Origin: Allobacillus halotolerans | GTDB lineage: Bacteria; Bacillota; Bacilli; Bacillales; Alkalibacillaceae | Assembly (NCBI RefSeq): GCF_028743495.1 | Contig: NZ_CP117968.1 | DNA length: 64,000 nt | Strand: one strand, 5' to 3' | Shown: positions 41,877 through 49,914 of the stretch, piece by piece | Position numbering within the stretch: position 1 is the stretch's first letter | Layout: each line of letters starts with the position of its first letter | The notes under the pieces: generated by a model | Told to the model about the DNA's origin: nothing | Database searches by the model: none | The model's input: only the letters and a program-made list of their open reading frames with translations | Position numbers and translations under genes: made by a program

Positions 41877-42069
41877 TAAGACTATCATACTCAAAAATGA
41901 ATTACAAGATTAATATAAAGAAAACTACTCAGTAAGTGTACGGAAATCTTTTATAACCCCTCCTCTCTTTTATTTTAACTATAAAGAATTCCACCTTTAT
42001 CAGTCTATACCACAGTGATATAACGACATATGATAACTATAAAGGTTTTTAAAAGAGAGGTGCATCACA

Positions 42070-42987
42070 TTGAGCAAATCCAGAACGACGAATTACCCTC
42101 GTTAGGATGAACTCCCTTACGCGGGGGAATCAAGACCTGTTGAAAATCCCGAAGCTCCTTTTGCAGGAAGCTGGACGACATATTTCATTCGGTTGGAAGA
42201 TGAAAAATAGGTATCTACCTTTACTGGTGAAACGATCCCTTTTCAAGTACGCCATCCAAATACGATCAATTGGTATCGAGAATTACCGATTGTACAAAGA
42301 ACGTTACGAAATTTAACAAGAGAACAGAAGGCCATTGCGACATACTGGGGAACGGGCGTGGCCACAAAGCAGTGGACGCCAATAGCAGATCAACTCATCG
42401 ATGCTTATGGCGTCGAAGCCCCTAGAGGCGCAAGAATTTTAGCTGCTTTGCACGCTGGATTAAACGATGCGTTTGTTGTGACATGGTTTTACAAATTTAA
42501 ATGGCTAGTTGCCCGTCCAAATCAGTTAGATGATGAATTGGCTACGTTCCTTTGCACACCAAGACATCCTACTTATCCATCTGGGCACGCAGCAGTTGCT
42601 GGTGCAGCTGCAGTTATTTTGTCTTATTACTTTCCGGCTGAAAGAAGACAGCTTCAACAATTAGCAGAAGAAGCGGCACAATCGAGGTTATATGCTGGCG
42701 TGCATTTCCCGATTGATAATGAGCAAGGATTACGGCTTGGCAGTCAAGTCGGTGAGCTTGTGACAAGACAATTGCAAAGAAATCGAGATACGGAAAACCG
42801 AAGCATCGATACACCTTATCGTAACTCTTTAAATGTTAAACTCACGCCACCACCTTATGAACAAGTCATCCCTTTTCAATTCGATGACTCCTGCGATTCG
42901 TTAGTAGCCAAAAAGTCCAATCCAAAAAGAAAAAAGAAACAACACTTATCAAATACCCATACGCATGGTCCAAAGTTATTTTATTAA
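42070..42987 (+). pseudogene. Vanadium-dependent haloperoxidase/PAP2-like gene with two in-frame TAG codons
   Basis: One continuous frame of 306 codons runs from a TTG at 42070 (GAGAGGTG upstream) to the stop at 42987. Family motifs are intact: HPNTINWYRELPIVQRTL, YWGTGVATKQWTP, FVVTWFYKFKWLVARPNQ, FPTYPSGHAAVAG-like HPTYPSGHAAVAGAA, and SRLYAGVHFPIDNEQG. TAG codons interrupt at 42103 and 42208. Homologous positions usually carry Trp, so both fit TGG-to-TAG changes. The longest piece without a stop (42211-42987) lacks the N-terminal part. Loss of function is most likely, although suppression cannot be excluded. Confidence 0.8.
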
Positions 42988-43017
42988 TCTAAGGAAGAAA
43001 CTAAGCCTAATGTCATC

Positions 43018-43070
43018 TAAAAAAATCCGAACCGATTCGTTTATTTCAAGAATCGTCGTTCGGATTTTTT
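43018..43070. terminator. Bidirectional terminator
   Basis: AAAAAATCCGAAC and GTTCGGATTTTTT pair, with an additional inner CGATTC/GAATCG stem. It lies between the haloperoxidase remnant and the convergent deacetylase. Confidence 0.85.
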
Positions 43071-43086
43071 AATCAAATGTCATTTG

Positions 43087-44073
43087 TCAATTGGATTCTA
43101 TTTCAGAAACCGTCACAAATTCATATCCTTCTTTTTCTAATGAGCTTAAAATTCTCTCTACTGCTGTTACAGTTGTTTCGTGAATATCGTGCATAAGAAT
43201 CACGGAGCCATCTCTCACGTTGTCTTCAACGATTTTAACGATTTGATTAGGATCACGAGATTTCCAATCCAATGTGTCAATTGTCCATAACGTCGGAGGG
43301 AGCCCAAGAACTTCTCTGACATGGTCATCAACCGCTCCATATGGCGGACGGAAAACAGTCGGTTCTTCTCCTGTCGCGTTTCGTATCACTTCATTCGTCA
43401 CTGCAACTTCCTCACTGATTTCTTCTTGCCCGAGTGTCGTTAAGTCTTTGTGTGTCCACGTATGATTGCCCAGCTCATGACCTTTTTCCGCAATGACTTT
43501 CGCAATATCTGGATAGAAATCAACCCTGTTTCCTAACATGAAGAACGTAGCTTTCGCATCATGTTTATCCAATAACTCAAGAATCTCCAATGTGTTCGTC
43601 GGATGTGGACCGTCATCGAATGTTAACGCGACTTTCTTTTTATTCGAATTTGTATCTTCTTTTGATTCTTTACCCGGATCATCCTTTTTACTTGGCTTCG
43701 GTGTTTCCGATTCATCTTCTCTGCTTGGCTCCGGATCTTCCGTAAGATTAAAATCAATTTTTTCTTTCCATTCGTCCGTAAATATTTCTTCCATTTTATG
43801 AAAAGGAATTGAGATTTCAGGAGACCCGGCAGCACCTGAAGTCACCTCATATTTATCAAACTTAAAGATAACAGACTGATCTTTAAAGAACATATTTGTA
43901 AATTGATTCTCTTCGTTTTCTGTCCATTCCTTTAAAAAATATTCAAATAAATAGGAATCCTCTTGTTGTTGAAATCTTTCGAGTAATAAGCGGTAGATTT
44001 TATTTCTATTTTCTTTGTTATCGATTAGAATTTCTTCTTGCTCAATAAATCTCTCTTGCTCGACATCGACCAA
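43087..44073 (-). CDS. Polysaccharide deacetylase, probably N-terminally truncated
   Basis: 328 residues. The NodB domain (about 145-325) is complete, with TFDDGPHP, HELGNHTWTHKDL, RPPYGAVDD, TLWTIDTLDW and ILMHDIHETT. Before it lie a DUF3298-like segment (EYFLKEWTENEENQFTNMFFKDQSVIFKFDKYEV) and a Pro/Lys/Asp-rich linker. Relatives of this layout are membrane-anchored or secreted, but no signal peptide is present. A stop codon lies 13 codons upstream in frame, and the first codon (TTG) lacks a ribosome binding site. The 5' end seems to have been lost, perhaps when the ABC genes next door were joined here. Confidence 0.75.
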   Translation of the reverse strand: MVDVEQERFIEQEEILIDNKENRNKIYRLLLERFQQQEDSYLFEYFLKEWTENEENQFTNMFFKDQSVIFKFDKYEVTSGAAGSPEISIPFHKMEEIFTDEWKEKIDFNLTEDPEPSREDESETPKPSKKDDPGKESKEDTNSNKKKVALTFDDGPHPTNTLEILELLDKHDAKATFFMLGNRVDFYPDIAKVIAEKGHELGNHTWTHKDLTTLGQEEISEEVAVTNEVIRNATGEEPTVFRPPYGAVDDHVREVLGLPPTLWTIDTLDWKSRDPNQIVKIVEDNVRDGSVILMHDIHETTVTAVERILSSLEKEGYEFVTVSEIESN

Positions 44074-44147
44074 CTGAACTTTTGAACTTTGATCTTAGAC
44101 AGGTGGCTCATCATTTTCTCGCTAACGTTATTTTTTATGCAGTGTTA

Positions 44148-44885
44148 TTAAACCTTCGATAAAACTCTTGGTTTAACAGCTATGCGATCGGAGAAATCAC
44201 AATCTGTACCAAAGATATCGCGTGGTGTACCTAAATCAATGATTTTACCATCTCTTAAAACGACAATTTGATCCGCCAACGCTTGTGCGTCGTCTTGATC
44301 ATGGGTTACAAAGATCGATGTGACACCTGTCGCTTTTAAGATTCGACGTAGTTCTTCTCTGATCTTAAGCTGTAAGTCAGCATCTAAGTTACTGAATGGT
44401 TCATCAAAGAGTAGCAATTTCGGTTTTGGCGCAAGAGCTCGTGCTAATGCCACTCGCTGTTGCTGTCCTCCACTTAATTCATAAGGGTACCGCTTTTCAT
44501 AACCTTTTAAGTTCACTAACTCAATGACTTCATTCAAGCGCTGTTTTTTCTCTTTGCGAGTCCATTTATGCAAACCAAATGTGATATTATCTTCTACTTT
44601 TAAGTGAGGGAACAATGCATAATCTTGAAAAACCATGCCGATGCCTCTTTTTTCAGGCTGTACAAATGTCGACGGACCGGCCATCAACTGATCATCTACA
44701 GATATACTTCCCTTTTCAGGCATTTCGAGTCCAGCAACTAAGCGTAACAACGAGCTTTTTCCACTGCCGGATTCTCCCAAAATCGTCGTGATATCACCTT
44801 TTTGAATCGTTAAATTAAACGATTCAAGACAATGAGTAGTTGCATTTGGATATTTAAAAGACAAGTCTTTTATGTTTACAAACAT
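44148..44885 (-). CDS. Iron(III) ABC transporter ATP-binding protein
   Basis: 245 residues. Walker A is GESGSGKSS (37-45), the ABC signature LSGGQQQRVALARAL, Walker B LLLFDEPFSNLD, and the H-loop FVTHDQDDA. It is shorter than FbpC/PotA proteins, lacking most of the C-terminal TOBE domain. It forms an operon with the permease 4 nt upstream and the binding protein before that; a Fur box precedes the operon. Confidence 0.9.
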   Translation of the reverse strand: MFVNIKDLSFKYPNATTHCLESFNLTIQKGDITTILGESGSGKSSLLRLVAGLEMPEKGSISVDDQLMAGPSTFVQPEKRGIGMVFQDYALFPHLKVEDNITFGLHKWTRKEKKQRLNEVIELVNLKGYEKRYPYELSGGQQQRVALARALAPKPKLLLFDEPFSNLDADLQLKIREELRRILKATGVTSIFVTHDQDDAQALADQIVVLRDGKIIDLGTPRDIFGTDCDFSDRIAVKPRVLSKV

Positions 44886-44889
44886 CGAA

Positions 44890-46515
44890 TTACTCCCTTT
44901 CTAACACATGATGGAATGCATAAATTGAAATCGCACTGATACATATAATTAAGATGGACGGCAACGCCGCTTCGTGAATCATTTCATTCGTCGCATAATT
45001 AAAAGCGTTCGTCGCAAGTGTTTCAAAGTTAAATGGTCTCAAAATCAATGTTAACGGTAATTCCTTCAGAATATCAATAAAAGCTAAAATAAATCCGCCG
45101 AAAATGGCGCCTCTAATTAGCTTGATGTCCACTTTGAAAAAGGATTTCGTCACGTTGTTTCCAAGTATTCGTGATGCATCTGTAAACTGAGTGCCAATGC
45201 GCTCAAAACCGGATTCAACAGAATTGTAAGCGACAGCTAAATACCGCACGATATAAGCGAAGATTAACATAACGATACTTGTACTCAATATATACGAAGA
45301 AGTAAATCCCCATTCATAAATTTGTTTATCTAAACCGATGAAAAGAGAAACAACTCCTACAGCAATGACTGCCCCTGGAATCGAATAACCCAATATCGTA
45401 ACCTTCGGAAATACTTTTGAGAATAAACCTCGATTGAGTCTGGAGACGTTACTGATGACAACAGCCATAATCGTAATGATCGCCGCTGCTACGAACGCAA
45501 CACCTATAGTATTACCAATTACTTGTAAAAATTCTACTGAAAAGCTTTGATCATACGTTAACATCGCCCAATAGATCAATTGAATAAAAGGAATGATGAA
45601 CGCAATACCAAAAACAAACATACAATAACCGAAAGCGAGCCATTTCCGTTTACCTTGTAGTTTAACAGGTTGCAGTAACCTTACTTTCGTCGTCGTAAAA
45701 CTAAACCGCTTACGACCACGTAATACTCTTTCGAGAACGAGCAAGCCTAAAATAAGAAGCATTAATGTACCCGATAATTTAATGGCGGAATCAAGATCGC
45801 CTAGCCCAAACCACGTTTGGAAAATAGCCGTTGTAAATGTTTGGATGCCGTAATATTTAACGACCCCATAATCATTGAGCACTTCCAAGATTACCAAGCT
45901 TACACCGGCTACTATCGATGCTCTCGCAATAGGCAATACCGTTCGGTAATATATACGCCACGAACTCGTTCCCAGTATTCGGGCATTTTCAATTAGCGCT
46001 GTAGACTGTCTGGCGAGAAAAGCCTTTGTTATTGTGAATACATATGGAAATAAAAAAATCACAAAGATAAAAATTGCGCCAGGCATGTTCATAATATTAA
46101 AGTATTGCTGGTTCACCGTGATATCCCACTGATTTCGTAACGTCGTTTGAATCACGCCTGTATAGTTCAAAATTCCATGATACGTATAAGCACCGATATA
46201 CGGCGGGATTGCCAAGGGTAGAATCAGTCCCCATTGAAAAAATCCGCGTAGTGGAAAGTCGTAAGCAGAAATGATCCAAGCTAAGCTCGAACCGATAATT
46301 GCTGTGAATAATCCAACAAATAATACAAGTATGACTGAATTAACAATATACGTATTCAGCATATATTCTTTTATGTGAAGCCAGTTTTCATTTGTTTCTG
46401 CAGCAAATTGTAGGATGATGGATAAACTCGGCAATAGTATAATGACGATAAATAAAATACTTAATATTGTCCAAGTGTTCCAATTGCTTTTTATATTTCT
46501 AAACCAATTCAACAC
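44890..46515 (-). CDS. Iron(III) ABC transporter permease (fused double domain)
   Basis: About 541 residues with twelve helices: two BPD_transp_1 domains in one chain (about 70-270 and 330-530). The EAA-loop regions are IENARILGTSSWRIYYRTVLPIARASI and FTDASRILGNNVTKSFFKVDIKLI. This FbpB/FutB architecture is standard for ferric iron importers. The start is uncertain; GTG at 46515 has AAAGG 7 nt upstream, which the longer frame to 46542 lacks. It lies between the binding-protein and ATPase genes. Confidence 0.9.
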   Translation of the reverse strand: MLNWFRNIKSNWNTWTILSILFIVIILLPSLSIILQFAAETNENWLHIKEYMLNTYIVNSVILVLFVGLFTAIIGSSLAWIISAYDFPLRGFFQWGLILPLAIPPYIGAYTYHGILNYTGVIQTTLRNQWDITVNQQYFNIMNMPGAIFIFVIFLFPYVFTITKAFLARQSTALIENARILGTSSWRIYYRTVLPIARASIVAGVSLVILEVLNDYGVVKYYGIQTFTTAIFQTWFGLGDLDSAIKLSGTLMLLILGLLVLERVLRGRKRFSFTTTKVRLLQPVKLQGKRKWLAFGYCMFVFGIAFIIPFIQLIYWAMLTYDQSFSVEFLQVIGNTIGVAFVAAAIITIMAVVISNVSRLNRGLFSKVFPKVTILGYSIPGAVIAVGVVSLFIGLDKQIYEWGFTSSYILSTSIVMLIFAYIVRYLAVAYNSVESGFERIGTQFTDASRILGNNVTKSFFKVDIKLIRGAIFGGFILAFIDILKELPLTLILRPFNFETLATNAFNYATNEMIHEAALPSILIICISAISIYAFHHVLERE

Positions 46516-46626
46516 ATTCACGCCTTTCAACAACCACATCACCCATCATACAATTTACTGCACAATTTTGTAAGGAAAAATAGTTAAATCAGGCTGCTTA
46601 ATTTATAAACAACCTGACCAACTGTC

Positions 46627-47679
46627 TTATTTCCAATTTACTTCGTTGAAAATCTTCACTGCTTCTGCATTGTTTTCACCGAGTTTGGATAAGTTGATAT
46701 CCTGTTCTTTAAACTCGCCCCACTCTTTTAATGTGTCGGCAGGTTCTACCTCAGGGTTTGCAGGATATTCATAGTTTGCACTCGCAAATTGTTCCTGTAC
46801 TTCTTTAGAAGAAAGGAATTCAACTAGTTTAACAGCATTTTCTTTGTTTTTAGCATGTTTCGTTACCCCGATACCACTAACGTTCACGTGCGTTCCAGTC
46901 GTATCTTGGTTCGGGAAGAACACGCCTAATTGTTCAGCGACTTTCACTTCTTCTTGATCATCTGAATTTAACATTCCGCCAAGATAGTAAGTGTTCATGA
47001 CAGCAATGTCACCTTCACCTGCTGCTACGCCTTTAGCTTGGTCACGGTCGCCACCTTGTGGTTCACGAGCCATGTTTTTGACAATACCTTCAGCCCATTG
47101 CTTCGCATCTTCACGGCTGTCCAACTCAATAAATGAAGCAACAAGAGACTGGTTGTAAATGTTTTCAGAAGAACGAATCAAAATACGATCTTCCCATTTT
47201 GAATCTGTTAAATCTTCATAAGTAGATAGTTCACTTGGGTCAACACGGTCTTTATGATAAACGATCACGCGTGCACGTTTCGTCAATCCAAACCATGTGT
47301 TGTCCTCGTCAGTTAGTTTTTCAGGAATATTTTCACTTAAAACATCGCTTTCAACGCTCTGCAACAAGTCTTGCTCTTTCGCACGATGTAAACGCCCAGC
47401 ATCTGCTGTGTAGAATAAGTCAGCTGTTTGCTCGCCTTCACGTTTCATACGTTCAATTAGCTCATCAGCACTACCTTCAATGACGTTCACTTTAATTCCC
47501 GTCTCATCTTCAAACTGTTTATAAAGCTCATCATCAATATCATAATGACGACTCGTATAAAGGTTAATTTCTTTTTCCTTCTCTGACTCATCTCCACCGT
47601 CAGTGGATTCTCCACCACAAGCAGCTAATGTAATCATTGATAAGAACAGAAAGCTATAAAGCAATACTTTTTTGTACAT
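46627..47679 (-). CDS. Iron(III) ABC transporter substrate-binding lipoprotein
   Basis: 350 residues from the ATG at 47679 (MYKKVLLYSFLFLSMITLAA), with AGGAGGG 11 nt upstream. The lipobox is LAAC, with the lipidated Cys at 21 before a Gly/Ser/Glu linker. The mature part is an FbpA/FutA-type ferric-binding fold: NLYTSRHYDIDDELYKQFE, GSADELIERMKREG, and ANYEYPANPEV near the end with conserved tyrosines. A Fur box lies 36 bp before the start. It delivers ferric iron to the permease-ATPase encoded downstream. Confidence 0.92.
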   Translation of the reverse strand: MYKKVLLYSFLFLSMITLAACGGESTDGGDESEKEKEINLYTSRHYDIDDELYKQFEDETGIKVNVIEGSADELIERMKREGEQTADLFYTADAGRLHRAKEQDLLQSVESDVLSENIPEKLTDEDNTWFGLTKRARVIVYHKDRVDPSELSTYEDLTDSKWEDRILIRSSENIYNQSLVASFIELDSREDAKQWAEGIVKNMAREPQGGDRDQAKGVAAGEGDIAVMNTYYLGGMLNSDDQEEVKVAEQLGVFFPNQDTTGTHVNVSGIGVTKHAKNKENAVKLVEFLSSKEVQEQFASANYEYPANPEVEPADTLKEWGEFKEQDINLSKLGENNAEAVKIFNEVNWK

Positions 47680-47714
47680 GGTATATCGTTCCCTCCTAGA
47701 ATGCTTGTTGGTAA

Positions 47715-47729
47715 TGATAATCATTCTCA
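47715..47729. promoter_or_regulatory. Fur box of the iron ABC operon
   Basis: TGATAATCATTCTCA matches the 7-1-7 Fur site TGATAATNATTATCA with one mismatch. It lies 36 bp upstream of the ferric-binding lipoprotein start and implies iron repression. Confidence 0.75.
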
Positions 47730-47957
47730 ATCTCAAATATTATTATCTTATGTTTAAATTGATAAGTCAATGAATTTTTAACGACTTTTTAATAACTTTA
47801 AAACGATTATCTCCTTGTAGTACATTCCGAATTTTTCGATTAAAAACACTTTACCTAAGCAGAGCAAAATAATTGAACGAGCTTCCATATTCGTTTTAAA
47901 TGAAAGTGTAAAGACATCGAAGAAATCTTGCACACTATTATTCAAGGAGGATTAACT

Positions 47958-48690
47958 ATGAGTCGTTTAGCAAATAAAGTAGCAATCATTACTGGGCAGC
48001 ACAAGGTATGGGTGCATCCCACACAAAGTTATTCATTGAACAAGGAGCAAAAGTCGTACTAACAGACTTGAACGAAGAAAAAGGCGAGGCATTAGCAACT
48101 GAACTGGGCGAAAATGCTCTTTTCGTGAAACAAAATGTAACGTCTGAAGAAGATTGGGCGACTGTCATTGAGAAAACAGAAGAAACATTTGGCCCAGCCA
48201 ACATACTAGTGAATACGCTGGAATTACAATGGCAAAAAGCCTGTTCGACCTTACATTGGAAGAATACAAGCGTACGGTTGAAATAAACCAAGTATCTGTA
48301 TTCCTAGGAATGAAAGCAGTAGCACCATCTATGAAAAAAGCAGGTAGCGGTTCAATCGTTAACATCTCTTCAATGAACGGCCTAGTTGGAGGAGCAATCG
48401 GCTATACAGATACGAAGTTCGCCGTTCGCGGTATGACAAAAGCAGCTGCTCTTAACTTGTCGCCAATGGGCATTCGCGTAAACTCTGTACACCCAGGTGT
48501 CATCGCTACACCAATGGTTGTTCAAGAAGATACAAAAGCAGCGGTGGAAGAGTTCTCGAAAAGCATTCCATTGAAGCGTGTCGCACAGCCTGAAGAAGTA
48601 TCCAACATGGTGCTATTCTTAGCATCTGATGAATCTAGCTATTCAACAGGTTCAGAATTTGTAATCGATGGCGGATTGACTGCACAGTAA
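47958..48690 (+). pseudogene. SDR oxidoreductase with two single-base frameshifts
   Basis: The ATG at 47958 (AAGGAGG 7 nt upstream) starts MSRLANKVAIITG, then the frame is lost. Restoring one base near 47996 (ITGAAQGMGA) and one near 48213 (LVNNAGITMA) gives an ordinary SDR protein of about 244 residues. It has the N-terminal GxxxGxG site, the active site YTDTKFAVRG and the end SYSTGSEFVIDGGLTAQ. Both lesions are 1 nt deletions at conserved motifs. Either the gene is dead or the assembly has small indel errors here. Element 2 sits in its terminator. Confidence 0.8.
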
Positions 48691-48740
48691 ACACAATTGT
48701 AAGCTGTGAACGATCAATAATACGGTCACTGACTTCGGTC

Positions 48741-48766
48741 TAAGTAGTTCCCTTGCGGTAGAAAAT
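48741..48766 (+). repeat. Left terminal inverted repeat of element 2
   Basis: TAAGTAGTTCCCTTGCGGTA followed by GAAAAT. It is the most diverged of the five ends seen, with several differences from the family consensus after the first ten bases. Confidence 0.75.
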
Positions 48767-48791
48767 TTAAATTAGAAGCGTAAATAGCAAG

Positions 48792-48832
48792 CTAATTAAC
48801 ATTCAAATTGGTTTGCTATTTTTTATTGATAA
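48792..48832 (+). terminator. Internal left-side terminator of element 2
   Basis: AAATAGCAA and TTGCTATTT pair around an AT-rich loop and are followed by TTTATTG. It occupies the same relative place as the hairpins at 5937 (element 1) and 63602 (element 3). Confidence 0.6.
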
Positions 48833-48946
48833 AAGGATTTTATACAATTTAACAAGAAAATTAGCATAATATTTAGCACCTAGTTTATATTATAGGCTTT
48901 TTTTGGTAATATAAGTGTAATATTTAGAAAATTATGTTTTTTAACT

Positions 48947-48969
48947 AACAGGGCAGTTATGTGGAATAA
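48947..48969 (+). repeat. Cassette spacer motif, copy 4
   Basis: AACAGGGCAGTTATGTGG followed by AATAA lies 26 bp before the start of the cargo gene of element 2. It has the same form as the motifs of element 1. Confidence 0.55.
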
Positions 48970-48995
48970 GAAATTTTTGGGGGGAGAAGACGTGT

Positions 48996-49445
48996 GTGAA
49001 TAAACTATTAAAAATAATGGGTGTTGTTCTTGTTGCTATCATGATATTTATTGTCGGTTATTTAACAGGTAGTATAAACACAAACGAAGTGACGAAGGAA
49101 ATAAGAATTGGTTATCAGAACAGTAACCACCTCAATCGAGTTGATTATTACAATATTTTCACAGATGTAGAAAACCCATCAATAATTGAAAGGTTTCTTA
49201 TGATTTATATAAACAAAGAGAAAACAGAAAATGTAAATGTAGATGAAGATAATCCAGATATATATATTGAAGTAAACAATCCAAAGGCTTCGGTAGGTTT
49301 AATTGACTCAAAATTATGGTTCACAGATGAAGGAGCAATTATAGGTCGCCGCATTGGACCAGATTGGGGCTATATGAATTTTTATAATATTGATAAAGGT
49401 GACGCTGCCTATATAAAGGAGACAATTGAGTACGAGCAAGGATAA
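48996..49445 (+). CDS. Membrane-anchored hypothetical protein (cargo of element 2)
   Basis: 149 residues from a GTG start (MNKLLKIMGVVLVAIMIFIV), with GGGGGGAG about 9 nt upstream. It has a single N-terminal membrane anchor (residues 7-27), then an extracytoplasmic soluble domain of about 120 residues with VENPSIIERFLMIYINKEK and GRRIGPDWGYMNFYNIDKGD. There is no lipobox and no recognised family. It is the only gene in element 2. Spacer motifs flank it, and it is co-oriented with the upstream SDR gene. Confidence 0.7.
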   Translation: MNKLLKIMGVVLVAIMIFIVGYLTGSINTNEVTKEIRIGYQNSNHLNRVDYYNIFTDVENPSIIERFLMIYINKEKTENVNVDEDNPDIYIEVNNPKASVGLIDSKLWFTDEGAIIGRRIGPDWGYMNFYNIDKGDAAYIKETIEYEQG

Positions 49446-49453
49446 CACTATTC

Positions 49454-49478
49454 AATTATCGAGGGCTTTAGTGTAATA
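49454..49478 (+). repeat. Cassette spacer motif, copy 5 (degenerate)
   Basis: ATTATCGAGGGCTTTAGTG followed by TAATAA begins about 10 bp after the cargo stop. It is a weaker match to the CGGG...TGTGGAATAA form. Confidence 0.4.
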
Positions 49479-49494
49479 AGTAGGTATAAAATAA

Positions 49495-49534
49495 ACGCAG
49501 TAAGAATTCTTGAAGAATTACCCTGCGTTTTTGT
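49495..49534 (+). terminator. Cargo terminator of element 2
   Basis: AAACGCAG and CTGCGTTT pair around an AT-rich loop that itself contains GAATTC/GAATT pairing, followed by TTTGTG. It closes the cargo before the right inverted repeat. Confidence 0.75.
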
Positions 49535-49599
49535 GTGTTATTCAATTACCTTGTGTTTTCTTTATATAAACACAACCCCATTTAATATGTGATTTGCAT

Positions 49600-49626
49600 T
49601 TTTCTCCACGGTAAGTGAACTACTTA
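49600..49626 (-). repeat. Right terminal inverted repeat of element 2
   Basis: Read on the minus strand: TAAGTAGTTCACTTACCG followed by TGGAGAAAA, then the right-end-specific ATGCAAAT. Confidence 0.85.
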
Positions 49627-49650
49627 GACTTCGGTCGGTGCCTTTTTTTA
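49627..49650 (+). terminator. Right half of the SDR terminator split by element 2
   Basis: GACTTCGGTCGGTGCC plus TTTTTTT. With the left arm GGTCACTGAC (48724-48733) it re-forms a stem with a TTCG tetraloop once element 2 and one copy of the direct repeat are removed. Confidence 0.75.
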
Positions 49651-49660
49651 TAGTTAGGTT

Positions 49661-49786
49661 GCTTAACACTGAAAAGTAGCGGGTTAACACTGAAGGTTCG
49701 AGAATTAACACTGAAACTCCGTGAGTTAACACGGAAGGTTTACGGATCAACACTGAAGATGCGCTAATTAACACTGAAGGATTCAC
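49661..49786. repeat. Tandem array, 21 bp period, core TTAACACTGAAG, 6 units
   Basis: Six units of exactly 21 bp with the core AACACTGAA, the same family as 14102-14345. Variable parts include AAGTAGCGGG and ACTCCGTGAG. It starts 11 bp after the terminator of the SDR gene and ends before the TetR promoter. Confidence 0.9.
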
Positions 49787-49848
49787 ATGAATGCAGTAGC
49801 AAATCCGCTCGTCTTTATTATGAAGTGGAAACATATCGATCTTATCAG

Positions 49849-49876
49849 TTGATTTTCCTAAAAATCGGTATATAAT
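49849..49876 (+). promoter_or_regulatory. SigA-type promoter of the tetR gene
   Basis: TTGATT (49849-49854), a 16 bp spacer and TATAAT (49871-49876), followed directly by the palindromic operator at 49884. The arrangement fits autorepression. Confidence 0.65.
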
Positions 49877-49883
49877 TGAAATG

Positions 49884-49900
49884 AATGACAGTCAGTCATT
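49884..49900. promoter_or_regulatory. TetR operator 1
   Basis: AATGACAGTCAGTCATT has 6 bp arms (AATGAC/GTCATT) and overlaps the first transcribed bases of the tetR gene. A sister site lies at 50518-50534. Confidence 0.65.
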
Positions 49901-49914
49901 TCGGAAAGAAGGGC

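Larger units (their letters stand above)
48741..49626 (+). mobile_element. Inverted-repeat-bounded mobile cassette, element 2
   Basis: 886 bp. The left end TAAGTAGTTCCCTTGCGG and the right end, read inward, TAAGTAGTTCACTTACCG are the same inverted repeats as in element 1. The 10 bp GACTTCGGTC is repeated on both sides (48731-48740, 49627-49636). Removing the element restores GGTCACTGAC-TTCG-GTCGGTGCC plus TTTTTTT, the terminator of the SDR gene with a UUCG tetraloop. Inside are a hairpin with T tail near 48792-48832, one small gene (48996-49445) flanked by spacer motifs, and a terminator (49495-49534). No transposase is present. Confidence 0.85.

Noticed and set aside
42107..42316. Independent 69-codon gene before the haloperoxidase part
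   Set aside because: It lies in a different frame from the protein-like sequence. The real frame continues through two TAG codons and matches the haloperoxidase N-terminus.
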